Origin: Moritella sp. 24
Lineage (GTDB): Bacteria > Pseudomonadota > Gammaproteobacteria > Enterobacterales > Moritellaceae
Reading direction: 5' to 3'
NCBI RefSeq assembly: GCF_018219155.1
Contig: NZ_CP056123.1
Coordinates: 434,001-498,000 of the forward strand
Length of the DNA: 64,000 nt
Part shown: piece by piece, positions 9,014 to 16,776 of the stretch
Layout of the letters: each line of letters starts with the position of its first letter
Numbering within the stretch: position 1 is the first letter of the stretch
Translations under genes and position numbers: made by a program
The notes under the pieces: generated by a model
The model's database searches: none
Seen by the model: the letters and a program-made list of their open reading frames with translations, nothing else
Told to the model about the DNA's origin: nothing

Positions 9014-10960
9014 TTACGCTTCTTGCTTCTCCGCAATTAAGGTATCAACAACACTTGGGTCTGCTAGCGTTGAAGTATCCCCTAAAGAATCCGTTTCGTT
9101 GGTAGCTACTTTACGCAAGATACGACGCATGATTTTACCTGAGCGTGTTTTTGGCAATGCCTGTGTCCAATGTAAAGTATCCGGTGTTGCTATCGCACCA
9201 ATTTCACTGCGCACCCATTGTTTCACTTCAGCTAATAAAGCATCATCGGCTTGTTCACCGGCATTCAATGTGACGTATGCATAAATGCCTTGGCCTTTAA
9301 TATCATGGGGCACACCGACTACAGCCGCTTCGGCAATTTTACTGTGTGCAACTAATGCGCTTTCAATTTCCGCGGTACCCATTCGGTGGCCTGAAACATT
9401 CAAGACGTCATCGACACGACCTGTGATCCAGTAATAGCCATCGGCATCGCGTTTTGCACCATCGCCCGTGCAGTACATATTCGGGAAGGTAGAGAAGTAC
9501 GCTTCTTCAAAACGGCTTTCATCACCATAAATACCGCGCATTTGTCCCGGCCACGAATCGAGAATAACTAAGTTACCGGCATTTTCCCCTTCGAGTAATT
9601 TACCTTCATTATCAACTAGTGCAGGAGATATACCAAAAAATGGGCGTGTCGCTGAACCGGGTTTCAATGTCGTTGCACCGGGCAGTGGGGTAATTAAAAT
9701 ACCGCCTGTTTCTGTTTGCCACCATGTATCCACAATTGGTGTTGATGAATTACCGATCGTATCGTAATACCATTGCCATGCTTCAGGGTTAATTGGTTCA
9801 CCTACAGATCCCATTAAGCGTAACGATGTACGTTTTGTACCTGTGATTGCATCATCACCTTTTGCCATCAGTGCACGGATTGCTGTGGGTGCTGTATAAA
9901 GCGTTGTTACTTGATGTTTATCTACCACCTGACTCATACGAGCGGTATCAGGGTAGTTTGGCACACCTTCAAATAATATCGTGGTCGCGGCATTCGCCAT
10001 TGGTCCATATACTAAATAACTATGGCCTGTGATCCAACCGACATCTGCGGTACACCAGAACACGTCGTTGTCTTGATGATCAAATACGTACTTAAAGGTC
10101 ATTGTGGCATAAACAAGGTAACCACCAGTGGTATGTAATACACCTTTCGGTTTGCCTGTTGAACCTGACGTATAAAGAATAAAGAGGGGATCTTCTGCGT
10201 TCATTGCTTCTGGTGCACATTCACTTGGTTGGTCTTTAACTACATCGTGCCACCAAAGGTCGCGATTTTCATGCCAAGCGATATCGGCATTAGTACGGGC
10301 GAAAACAATGACATTTTCAACCGTCGTTACTTGTGGTTTTGCTAATGCGTTATCAACACAATCTTTTAAGCGAGTGATACGCCCTGCACGGACTCCTTCA
10401 TCCGCAGTGATTACTAACTTAGCGCCGCAATTATCAATACGGTCAGCGAGCGCTTCGGCAGAAAAACCAGCAAATACAATCGTATGTACAGCACCAATAC
10501 GTGTACACGCTAACATCGCAATTGCGGCTTCTGGCACCATTGGCATATATAAACACACTACGTCGCCTTTTCTAATACCTTGGGCTTTGAGTGCATTGGC
10601 AAATTGACAGACTTTTTCATAGACTTCTTGATATGTGAGCTTTGCAGAATCTGCTGGGTTATCGCCTTCCCAAATAATCGCTGTTTTGTTGGCATTATCT
10701 TTTAAGTGACGATCAAGGCAGTTGGCTGAAACATTGAGTTTGCCGTCTTGGAACCATTTAATGTCGACACAACCGGGTTGAAAACTGGTACTTTTAACTT
10801 GGCTATAAGGTTTGATCCAATCAACGATTTGTCCTTGTTCACGCCAAAATGCTTCCGGATCGGTAATTGAATGCTTGTACATTGCTTGATAAGCACTGTC
10901 ATTTAATAAACTGTTTTGCGCAAATTCAGCTGGTACCGGATATAGTTTAGTGTCGCTCAT
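9014..10960 (-). CDS. acs: Acetyl-CoA synthetase (AMP-forming)
   Basis: A 648-residue acyl-adenylate-forming enzyme that activates acetate with ATP and CoA; the family is usually about 650 residues. The AMP-binding core motif [12 protein letters not shown] is visible, as are [11 protein letters not shown] (acetate pocket and A5 motif), [17 protein letters not shown] (A8 hinge) and [11 protein letters not shown], whose lysine is the site regulated by acetylation in the family. An AGGAAG ribosome site precedes the ATG. The gene is monocistronic, with its own terminator at 8925-8958. It would let the cell use acetate, including acetate made from acetaldehyde released by PhnX. The call is firm. 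Confidence 0.98.
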   Translation of the reverse strand: MSDTKLYPVPAEFAQNSLLNDSAYQAMYKHSITDPEAFWREQGQIVDWIKPYSQVKSTSFQPGCVDIKWFQDGKLNVSANCLDRHLKDNANKTAIIWEGDNPADSAKLTYQEVYEKVCQFANALKAQGIRKGDVVCLYMPMVPEAAIAMLACTRIGAVHTIVFAGFSAEALADRIDNCGAKLVITADEGVRAGRITRLKDCVDNALAKPQVTTVENVIVFARTNADIAWHENRDLWWHDVVKDQPSECAPEAMNAEDPLFILYTSGSTGKPKGVLHTTGGYLVYATMTFKYVFDHQDNDVFWCTADVGWITGHSYLVYGPMANAATTILFEGVPNYPDTARMSQVVDKHQVTTLYTAPTAIRALMAKGDDAITGTKRTSLRLMGSVGEPINPEAWQWYYDTIGNSSTPIVDTWWQTETGGILITPLPGATTLKPGSATRPFFGISPALVDNEGKLLEGENAGNLVILDSWPGQMRGIYGDESRFEEAYFSTFPNMYCTGDGAKRDADGYYWITGRVDDVLNVSGHRMGTAEIESALVAHSKIAEAAVVGVPHDIKGQGIYAYVTLNAGEQADDALLAEVKQWVRSEIGAIATPDTLHWTQALPKTRSGKIMRRILRKVATNETDSLGDTSTLADPSVVDTLIAEKQEA

Positions 10961-11257
10961 TGTTCTTCCTTAATAGTATTTAATTCCTTGCCCACATCTG
11001 GATGTAATCATGTTTTATTGTTATTTATGTTTACATCTGCTGTGAATAAAAATGACATGGCGGCTAATATCTAGCAATACGACTTTAGTATTAGCACTTG
11101 GTTTTTGTGATAGTTTGGCTTACCAAGCTAGTTTATGATTTAAAAAGTGCTACTCCACGCAGCTTTTTATTTTTTATTATTAATGCTTTTTCAGCTGCAA
11201 AAGCGCAAAATGGCATCCTTGTATATAGTTGAAATAACTGACAATTAGAGGGTTAAC
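10961..11257. other. Divergent promoter region between acs and an MFS transporter
   Basis: Just under 300 AT-rich bases that must hold promoters for both divergent genes. A GCAGCTTTTT stretch near 11158 and TTTTTCAGCTGC near 11188 can pair loosely. No clear regulator site was identified. Confidence 0.35.
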
Positions 11258-12400
11258 ATGTTGTATTCACTGCCGTCGTCCTTATGGATGGTGTTATATT
11301 ACCTTGGGTTCTTCGGCGTCTACGGTGTTCTGCTACCGTTTTGGGCATTGTGGTTAAAAGGCGAGGGTACATCGACAGAAATGATCGGTACTATGCTGGC
11401 TTTTGCGTTGATCGCTCGTTCTGCTGGTGCGCTATTACTCACTCGAAACCTGACTACAACAGCCTCTTTATTGCAGGCGATGCGGCGGCTAACACTTATT
11501 AGCATAGTTACCTTTGCGGGTTTTTACCTGAGTGATAATGTCTACGTTGTTTTTTTACTCGTGATCATCACTAACTTTGTTTTCTCACCGTTAATGGCAT
11601 TAGGTGAAGCAATGGCTGCGAAACTCGTCCGTTATAATAATATGGATTACGGTAAGACGCGGTTATGGGGCTCGATAGGATTCATGCTTGCAAGTGCATT
11701 GACTGGATTGTTGGTTGAATCTTTTGATCATAAAGTGATTCTGTTATCGATTATTATTGGCTTAGCTGGACTGTTGTTATTGACGGTGACGCCTGCGCGT
11801 AACATGCCAGAAGATGCATTGACGACGAGTAAAAAAAGTAGCAGTTTTATGACGATTCTAAGTCGCCCTAGTTTTTGGCCATTTTTGTTGATTACGGCAT
11901 TACTGCAAGGTGCACATGCTGCTTATTATGGTTTTGGTGCCGTATATTGGCAGGATATTGGCATTAGCGAAACTTACATTGGTTATTTTTGGAGTGTCGG
12001 TGTTGTTGGTGAAATATTTTTCTTAGCTGTTGGCCGTCGATTGTTTGCTAATACGAGTTTGGCGATGATGTTTGTTATCGCAACCTTGGGGAGTGTTGTT
12101 CGTTGGTTAACGCTGAGTTATGCGGTGGATGTTTCTGTGATCATGTTATCGCAATTACTGCATGGTGTGACGTTTGGTATCGCACATTTAGCGGCAATGC
12201 GTTATATATCTGAGACTGTGGCAGATGAAGACACCATGACGGTGCAAGCTATCTATGCAGCCATTCCATTTAGCTTAGCAATTGCGTTGCTGACTTTTGT
12301 GTCGGGATTATTCTATCCTGAACTAAAAGAGAATATTTTTATTTTTATGGCGATTGCAGTGTTGCCGGTATTAGTTTTAGTACGCAGTAAACACATTTAA
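11258..12400 (+). CDS. MFS transporter, HcaT/nucleoside-symporter-like
   Basis: A 380-residue inner-membrane protein with about 12 hydrophobic segments. The N-terminus (YLGFFGVYGVLLPFWALWLKGEG) resembles the HcaT (3-phenylpropionate) branch of the MFS_1-like group, and the loop motif DYGKTRLWGSIGFMLAS matches the conserved YGKxRLWGSxGF segment of that branch. The substrate cannot be read from the sequence; HcaT-like proteins are often named for phenylpropionate without proof. An AGAGGG ribosome site precedes the ATG. The gene is monocistronic, divergent from acs, and followed by a perfect 13-base-arm hairpin. Confidence 0.85.
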   Translation: MLYSLPSSLWMVLYYLGFFGVYGVLLPFWALWLKGEGTSTEMIGTMLAFALIARSAGALLLTRNLTTTASLLQAMRRLTLISIVTFAGFYLSDNVYVVFLLVIITNFVFSPLMALGEAMAAKLVRYNNMDYGKTRLWGSIGFMLASALTGLLVESFDHKVILLSIIIGLAGLLLLTVTPARNMPEDALTTSKKSSSFMTILSRPSFWPFLLITALLQGAHAAYYGFGAVYWQDIGISETYIGYFWSVGVVGEIFFLAVGRRLFANTSLAMMFVIATLGSVVRWLTLSYAVDVSVIMLSQLLHGVTFGIAHLAAMRYISETVADEDTMTVQAIYAAIPFSLAIALLTFVSGLFYPELKENIFIFMAIAVLPVLVLVRSKHI

Positions 12401-12417
12401 CGCACGCTAAATAAGTG

Positions 12418-12453
12418 CCGGTTCTGTAGCTGCTGTGACTGCTACAGAACCGG
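12418..12453. terminator. Perfect inverted repeat between convergent genes, possible terminator without T-tract
   Basis: CCGGTTCTGTAGC (12418-12430) and GCTACAGAACCGG (12441-12453) are perfect 13-base arms with a 10-base loop. It lies between the convergent MFS and dsbD-like genes. Neither side has a T-run, so intrinsic termination is uncertain; RNA 3'-end protection is another possibility. Confidence 0.55.
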
Positions 12454-12481
12454 AACTGCCAGAACCGTTATGCGTATCGCA

Positions 12482-12931
12482 TTATTGAGTGATAAATGTT
12501 TTGGTCATTGGCGGGTAACATAACCCAGCAACGGCACAACCTTGATAATGAACTGTCACTTTACTACCTGGCGCTAAATCAGCAACGGGCACTGATAGCA
12601 TCAATTCGTACTCAAAAATTTCGACATCGCCAAAATATTCATCGTGATAATCTTTACCTGCCGGTAAGCCTTTAATCGTCTGTTCTTCACCATCAATAGT
12701 GACACGCAGCTTATTTTTATATAAATAATAGCCATCGGTAATTTGCCAAAAGACGTTCAGATTGTCACCCTGTTGCAGTTGAGAAAAAACAAATGCCTCT
12801 TCACCTAGCAGAAACGCAGGTGCAGCCTGTTGTTTATTCGTAAATAAGCTAAAATTATTGTTAGCATACACAGGTATTGCGCTTTGTATAACAAGGTTAC
12901 TTGCTAATAATAGGACTAGTTTTACTTTCAT
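12482..12931 (-). CDS. Stand-alone DsbD N-terminal (alpha) domain protein
   Basis: A 149-residue periplasmic protein: a signal peptide (about residues 1-23) followed by one DsbD alpha-type immunoglobulin-fold domain. The match to the DsbD N-terminal domain includes FWQITDGYYLYKNKLRV, DYHDEYFGDVEIFEYEL and HYQGCAVAGLCYPP. The two cysteines have the same spacing as the redox pair of E. coli DsbD (C-x5-C). The membrane and thioredoxin-like domains of DsbD are absent and no neighbour supplies them. ATG 12931 is chosen over an upstream TTG at 12940 because GGA sits 5 bases ahead of it. The likely role is thiol exchange in the periplasm with an electron donor encoded elsewhere; DsbC, a classic DsbD partner, is encoded near 62 kb. 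Confidence 0.85.
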   Translation of the reverse strand: MKVKLVLLLASNLVIQSAIPVYANNNFSLFTNKQQAAPAFLLGEEAFVFSQLQQGDNLNVFWQITDGYYLYKNKLRVTIDGEEQTIKGLPAGKDYHDEYFGDVEIFEYELMLSVPVADLAPGSKVTVHYQGCAVAGLCYPPMTKTFITQ

Positions 12932-13143
12932 TTTTTCCAACTTTATTAAGTTTTAGTTGTCTTAGTTATTGTGTCAGCTACCTAGAATTATGGACTATCT
13001 GCTGGGCTAGAACTTGAAAAATGGGCTAATGCCCCTTATGTTACTTTATATTATGATCATTTTATGCTGATTTTTAGATAACTTAGCAACCACTATAAGT
13101 TGGGCTAAGTTATTTACCATAACTATATTTTTGAGAGGTTAAT

Positions 13144-13668
13144 GTGTTAGGTCGTTTATTTTTCCTGTTTACTACGATGACATTAATTGAAGTGTATGTG
13201 CTGATGTCGATAGGTTCGTTATTAGGTGCAGAACTGACGATTGGTATTATTATTTTAACTGCGTTTACGGGTTCGTACTTGGTACGTAATCAAGGTCTGC
13301 AAACGGTGCAAAAATTACAAGCGCGCTTGGCCGCTGGTGAAGCACCTGGGCAAGAAATTGTAGAAGGCATTATGCTACTTGTATGTGGTGTATTACTTGT
13401 AACCCCTGGTTTTGTTACTGATGCTTTAGGTTTGTTAGTGTTAACACCACAAATTCGTGGCCGTTTGGCTAAAGCACTGCTTGACCAATATAAAGATCGT
13501 ATTATTCCGCAATCAACGTTTACTGCTGGTGCGCAAGGTTTCCAGTATTCGTCACAATCTTCATCACCATTCCAACAACAACCTGGCTCAACGAATACAG
13601 CCAAAAATGACGGTGTGATTGAAGGTGATTTTGTTGAAGTTGATAGCGATGACAAAAAGCTTAATTAA
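13144..13668 (+). CDS. fxsA: FxsA family inner-membrane protein
   Basis: A 174-residue member of the FxsA family, small inner-membrane proteins with two to three membrane segments whose overproduction in E. coli relieves phage T7 exclusion by F plasmid; the normal function is not settled. The N-terminus (LFFLFTTMTLIEVYVLMSIGSLLGAELTI), the TGSYLVRNQGL loop and the LLVTPGFVTDALGLLVLTP segment are family hallmarks. The C-terminal 50 residues are Gln/Ser-rich and cytoplasmic, as usual. The start is GTG at 13144 behind a GAGAGG ribosome site, since ATG 13142 is blocked by a stop. In many relatives fxsA sits near groES/groEL and dsbD; here groES is 10 kb away. Confidence 0.93.
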   Translation: MLGRLFFLFTTMTLIEVYVLMSIGSLLGAELTIGIIILTAFTGSYLVRNQGLQTVQKLQARLAAGEAPGQEIVEGIMLLVCGVLLVTPGFVTDALGLLVLTPQIRGRLAKALLDQYKDRIIPQSTFTAGAQGFQYSSQSSSPFQQQPGSTNTAKNDGVIEGDFVEVDSDDKKLN

Positions 13669-13691
13669 TAATCGATAGACAAGTTAATGAC

Positions 13692-13723
13692 AAAAGGCGC
13701 GGTCGTAAGATCGCGCCTTTTTT
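13692..13723 (+). terminator. Rho-independent terminator of fxsA
   Basis: AAAAGGCGCGGTC and GATCGCGCCTTTT pair around GTAA (one G-T pair) and run into TTTTTT, 24 bases past the fxsA stop. Confidence 0.88.
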
Positions 13724-13880
13724 GATCTTGATTCGCTTGGTATAACTTATACTACTCCGCTATTGGTAAGCACACTATAGGTATGGTATTTATTAGCTAT
13801 TGGAAATACGCAGTGATGATGAAGTGACTGTGCATAGTTGCTAGCCACGATAAGGCTGGCGTAGTAGCTAAGGATATAAA

Positions 13881-14681
13881 ATGATAGCACAAGGGTTACC
13901 AGTAACTGAGCACGAACAACACGTTGCTCGCAATACAGGGAAGGTTATTTTGGTCGGTTCTGGACCAGGTGATCCGGATTTATTAACAGTCAAAGCATTA
14001 CGTTTATTGCAACAAGCGGAAGTCGTTGTACATGACCGTTTAGTATCGGATGAAATTATTGCGTTAATTAACCCGCAAGCGGAATGTTTTTTTGTGGGTA
14101 AAAAAGCGGGCCACCACTGTGTCCCACAAAGCGGTATTAACCAATTGCTGGTGGATCTTGCTTTACAAGGCAAGCAAGTGATCCGTCTTAAAGGCGGTGA
14201 TCCTTTTATTTTTGGTCGTGGTGGTGAAGAGCTTGAAGCATTATTACCTTTTAACATAGCTTTTGAAGTTGTACCGGGTATTACAGCTGCGTCTGGCTGT
14301 GCAGCATACGCTGGGATCCCGTTGACACATCGCGATTATACGCAAGGTGTACAATTTATTACTGGGCATTTAAAAGATGATGCTAACCAACTGAATTGGC
14401 CTTTATTAGGTCAAGCGACACATACGTTGGTGTTTTATATGGGACTCACACAAAGCAGCGGTATTGCGCTTAATTTAATTGAGCACGGCATGAGTGCAGA
14501 TATGCCTATTGCGATTGTTGAGCGTGGTACGAGCCAGCGACAACGGACGTTACAAGGATCACTAAAAGATCTGGGAGATCTTGCTGCTCAAGCAGAAAGT
14601 CCATCGCTGATTATTATTGGTGGTGTAACTCAATTAGCAAGTAAACTCGATTGGTTTAGTGCAACGCTTAGCGATGTATAA
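13881..14681 (+). CDS. cobA: Uroporphyrinogen-III C-methyltransferase (SUMT)
   Basis: A 266-residue SAM-dependent enzyme that methylates uroporphyrinogen III at C2 and C7 to precorrin-2, on the way to siroheme (and cobalamin where that pathway exists). It has the family motifs [49 protein letters not shown] and [22 protein letters not shown]. It is the single-domain form, without the CysG dehydrogenase/ferrochelatase part; those activities must be encoded elsewhere. AAGGAT precedes the ATG. No nitrite or sulfite reductase gene is next to it, so the use of the siroheme is not shown by context. No cobalamin riboswitch was seen upstream. Confidence 0.95.
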   Translation: MIAQGLPVTEHEQHVARNTGKVILVGSGPGDPDLLTVKALRLLQQAEVVVHDRLVSDEIIALINPQAECFFVGKKAGHHCVPQSGINQLLVDLALQGKQVIRLKGGDPFIFGRGGEELEALLPFNIAFEVVPGITAASGCAAYAGIPLTHRDYTQGVQFITGHLKDDANQLNWPLLGQATHTLVFYMGLTQSSGIALNLIEHGMSADMPIAIVERGTSQRQRTLQGSLKDLGDLAAQAESPSLIIIGGVTQLASKLDWFSATLSDV

Positions 14682-14709
14682 CTAACTCTATTTGATAGTA
14701 ATAAGCAGG

Positions 14710-14749
14710 CTATGTGAACACTGGGGTTATAACTCTTTTATTCACATAG
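14710..14749. terminator. Inverted repeat between convergent cobA and tetR-type gene
   Basis: CTATGTGAA (14710-14718) and TTCACATAG (14741-14749) are perfect arms around a 22-base loop containing CTTTTA. It may end one or both convergent transcripts, but it lacks a trailing T-run. Confidence 0.4.
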
Positions 14750-14774
14750 TCTCGCCATTATTAGAGGTTATGTA

Positions 14775-15389
14775 TTAACTTAATGTTTGATAACCACGTA
14801 TAAATAAGCGCACAGAGCTTTGCAAGTAGTGCTTAATCTCTTCTTCTGATAACGATTCACCAATATTGAATTCAAGCCTTATCCACTGCTCACCTTTGAT
14901 TATTGCTAATAGCTGTATTGCTGCTTGGCGGCAGTCTTCAATATCTAACTCGCCACGACGATGATATTCAGCTAAACAAGCGGCTAGTTTATCAGTGACA
15001 AATACTGGGCCGGCCTCAAAAAATAAACGTGATAAATGTGGATGAGCAAGACATTCAGATGCACATATCCGGTGTACAGCCATAGAGTCTGGTGATGTGA
15101 TCATGGTAAAAAACCGTTGTGCGAATAACGTCAACGTTGATTCAACAGGCCCTAAATTCTCAGGTAGCAGTTCTGCTATTCCGGACAATTCGCATTTATA
15201 AGTGATCGAAGTAATAAACAGCTCATCTTTATTGCCGAAATGGCTATAGACAGTCTGCTTTGATACACCAGCTAACTTTGCAATATGTTCCATACTTGTG
15301 GCGGCGTAGCCATGCTGGGTAAATCGTAATGTTGCCGCATCAAGTATCTGATTTCGCTTTAATTCACTTTTTGTTCTTGGTTTGCTCAT
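14775..15389 (-). CDS. TetR/AcrR family repressor of the adjacent RND efflux genes
   Basis: A 204-residue regulator. The N-terminal helix-turn-helix is plain: LDAATLRFTQHGYAATSMEHIAKLAG followed by VSKQTVYSHFGNKDELF. The C-terminal ligand-binding part resembles the AefR/AcrR-like C-terminal family. It is divergent from the RND membrane-fusion gene, and the shared 190-base gap carries two palindromes suited to a TetR dimer (15463-15480 and 15499-15522). Repression of the pump and of itself, lifted by a bound compound, is the expected behaviour. The inducer cannot be told. A GAGAG ribosome site precedes the ATG. Confidence 0.92.
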   Translation of the reverse strand: MSKPRTKSELKRNQILDAATLRFTQHGYAATSMEHIAKLAGVSKQTVYSHFGNKDELFITSITYKCELSGIAELLPENLGPVESTLTLFAQRFFTMITSPDSMAVHRICASECLAHPHLSRLFFEAGPVFVTDKLAACLAEYHRRGELDIEDCRQAAIQLLAIIKGEQWIRLEFNIGESLSEEEIKHYLQSSVRLFIRGYQTLS

Positions 15390-15462
15390 CTCTCTACACC
15401 GCTAATAATTGACGACATATTATCGCATTAAATATTACATAAGCGTTAATTAATATAAAAAA

Positions 15463-15480
15463 TGGACTGTACCGTCTAGT
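15463..15480. promoter_or_regulatory. Candidate TetR-type operator, imperfect palindrome
   Basis: TGGACTGTACCGTCTA is centred on GTAC with 4 of 5 outer bases paired (TGGAC against GTCTA). It lies in the gap between the TetR-type gene and the RND operon and shares the GTCTAG core with the better palindrome 20 bases further on. Confidence 0.45.
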
Positions 15481-15498
15481 CTATTTTTGTTACTGTTA

Positions 15499-15522
15499 AA
15501 ACTAGACTGAGGAGTCTAGTTT
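15499..15522. promoter_or_regulatory. Candidate TetR-type operator, perfect palindrome
   Basis: AAACTAGACT and AGTCTAGTTT are perfect 10-base arms around GAGG, in the divergent gap about 60-80 bases ahead of the efflux start. The size fits a TetR-family dimer site. Confidence 0.65.
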
Positions 15523-15579
15523 GTCAAGTGCTGAAATAAAGCACTGCGTTGAGTAGAGTGTAAATAAAGGATAATGATT

Positions 15580-16776
15580 ATGTTTAGAAAGAGTTACCGC
15601 TCTATGTTGAATGAAAATACAGCAAAGTGGTTAAGTATATTGCTAATTCCGCTTGCACTGCAAGCTTGTAGTGATGTTGTTGCTAATGAAGCGCAGGTGG
15701 CGTCACAGTATTTAAAAGCAAGCAGTGAACAGCTTGTTCCACAGGATGCTTATCAAATCGAAAATAAATTTGTTGGTAAGGTGATTGCGAAGCAAGATGC
15801 AAATGTCGGTTTTGAATTTTCAGGCATCATTAAAACGCTGCATGTGATTGAAGGTCAGCAGGTAACGAAAGGGCAATTACTGGCAGAACTCGATACGAAG
15901 TTATTATTAATAGAGCGTACTAAGTTAGAAGCACAACTGCAGCAAGCGGAAGCTGAGTTCGATTTGATTAAAGCAAATCTAAAGCGATTAACTTCGTTAA
16001 TTTCACGCGGGTTTACTTCTGAGCAAAATATTGATGAGTTGTCGTCGCAAAAGCGAGTTATTGCCGCGAAGATCCGCAGTACGTTATCTGCATTGGATGC
16101 AAGTCAGTATCATATTGATAAGTCGAAACTGTTAGCGCCATTTGATGGTATTGTTAGCAGCCGTCAAATTGCAGAAGGCGAAGTGGTTGCTGCTGGTTCT
16201 GCGGCATTTAGATTATTACAAACAGGCGCGTCCGAAATCACGGTCGGTGTGCCAGCAAGCTTTATTCCACAACTTCAAGGTAAAGAGCATCAGGTCGAGA
16301 TTGCTGGTGTTAATTATCCTGCCCGTTTACTTAGTATGGGTAACGAAGTGGATAAGGTGACTCGAACGATAAGTTTGCGCTTCACATTGATGAATAACAG
16401 TCCAGTTTATAATGGCCAGTTAGCCTACCTTACGTTATCTCAAACATACCAAGAACCGGGTTATTGGATCCCATTAAGTGCCATTACTGATGGCGTGCGC
16501 GGTATGTGGAACATTTATACCTTAGAGCACGACAGACTACAGCAAGATCTTGATGATCATTCATCAGATGAAGTTTTTCAGTTAAAAAGCACTATTGTCA
16601 CGATATTACATGCCACAGAAACAACGGCTTATGTACAAGGTGACCTGAAGAATAATCAGGCCTATGTTAACACCGGTATTCATCGTTTTGTGCCGGGGCA
16701 AAAAGTGAGAGTTAATCATCAGCAAGCGTTTGCTAATAAAGCGTCACATTCTGCAATTTCGGAGAATGAAATATGA
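15580..16776 (+). CDS. RND efflux periplasmic adaptor (membrane fusion protein), lipoprotein
   Basis: A 398-residue adaptor that links an inner-membrane RND pump to an outer-membrane channel. A lipoprotein signal peptide ends at LALQAC (Cys30). Then follow the barrel/lipoyl half (GKVIAKQDANVGFEFSGIIKTLHVIEGQQVTKGQLLAELD), a helical hairpin from about residue 100 to 165, and the returning lipoyl half (KLLAPFDGIVSSRQIAEGEVV). ATG 15580 is preferred because AAAGGA lies 8 bases ahead; ATG 15574 would be only about 2 bases from it. The last four bases overlap the start of the pump gene (ATGA), so the two are coupled. No outer-membrane partner is encoded nearby; a TolC-like protein elsewhere is expected. 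Confidence 0.93.
   Translation: MFRKSYRSMLNENTAKWLSILLIPLALQACSDVVANEAQVASQYLKASSEQLVPQDAYQIENKFVGKVIAKQDANVGFEFSGIIKTLHVIEGQQVTKGQLLAELDTKLLLIERTKLEAQLQQAEAEFDLIKANLKRLTSLISRGFTSEQNIDELSSQKRVIAAKIRSTLSALDASQYHIDKSKLLAPFDGIVSSRQIAEGEVVAAGSAAFRLLQTGASEITVGVPASFIPQLQGKEHQVEIAGVNYPARLLSMGNEVDKVTRTISLRFTLMNNSPVYNGQLAYLTLSQTYQEPGYWIPLSAITDGVRGMWNIYTLEHDRLQQDLDDHSSDEVFQLKSTIVTILHATETTAYVQGDLKNNQAYVNTGIHRFVPGQKVRVNHQQAFANKASHSAISENEI

Noticed and set aside
8833-9036. Small open frame between aroQ and acs on the minus strand
   Set aside because: It spans the acs terminator hairpin and overlaps the end of acs, has no ribosome site and gives a low-quality protein rich in Arg, Lys, Ser and Cys.
11039-11060. 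TGTGAATAAAAATGACA as a CRP site ahead of acs
   Set aside because: The left half fits but the right half does not match TCACA; acs is CRP-controlled in E. coli, but this site alone is too poor.
13290-13655. 121-codon open frame opposite fxsA
   Set aside because: It mirrors the fxsA coding region, has an unlikely Cys/Pro/Ser-rich product and no ribosome site.
13740-13880. Cobalamin riboswitch ahead of the SUMT gene
   Set aside because: The gap is only about 150 bases and no B12-box-like sequence was seen.
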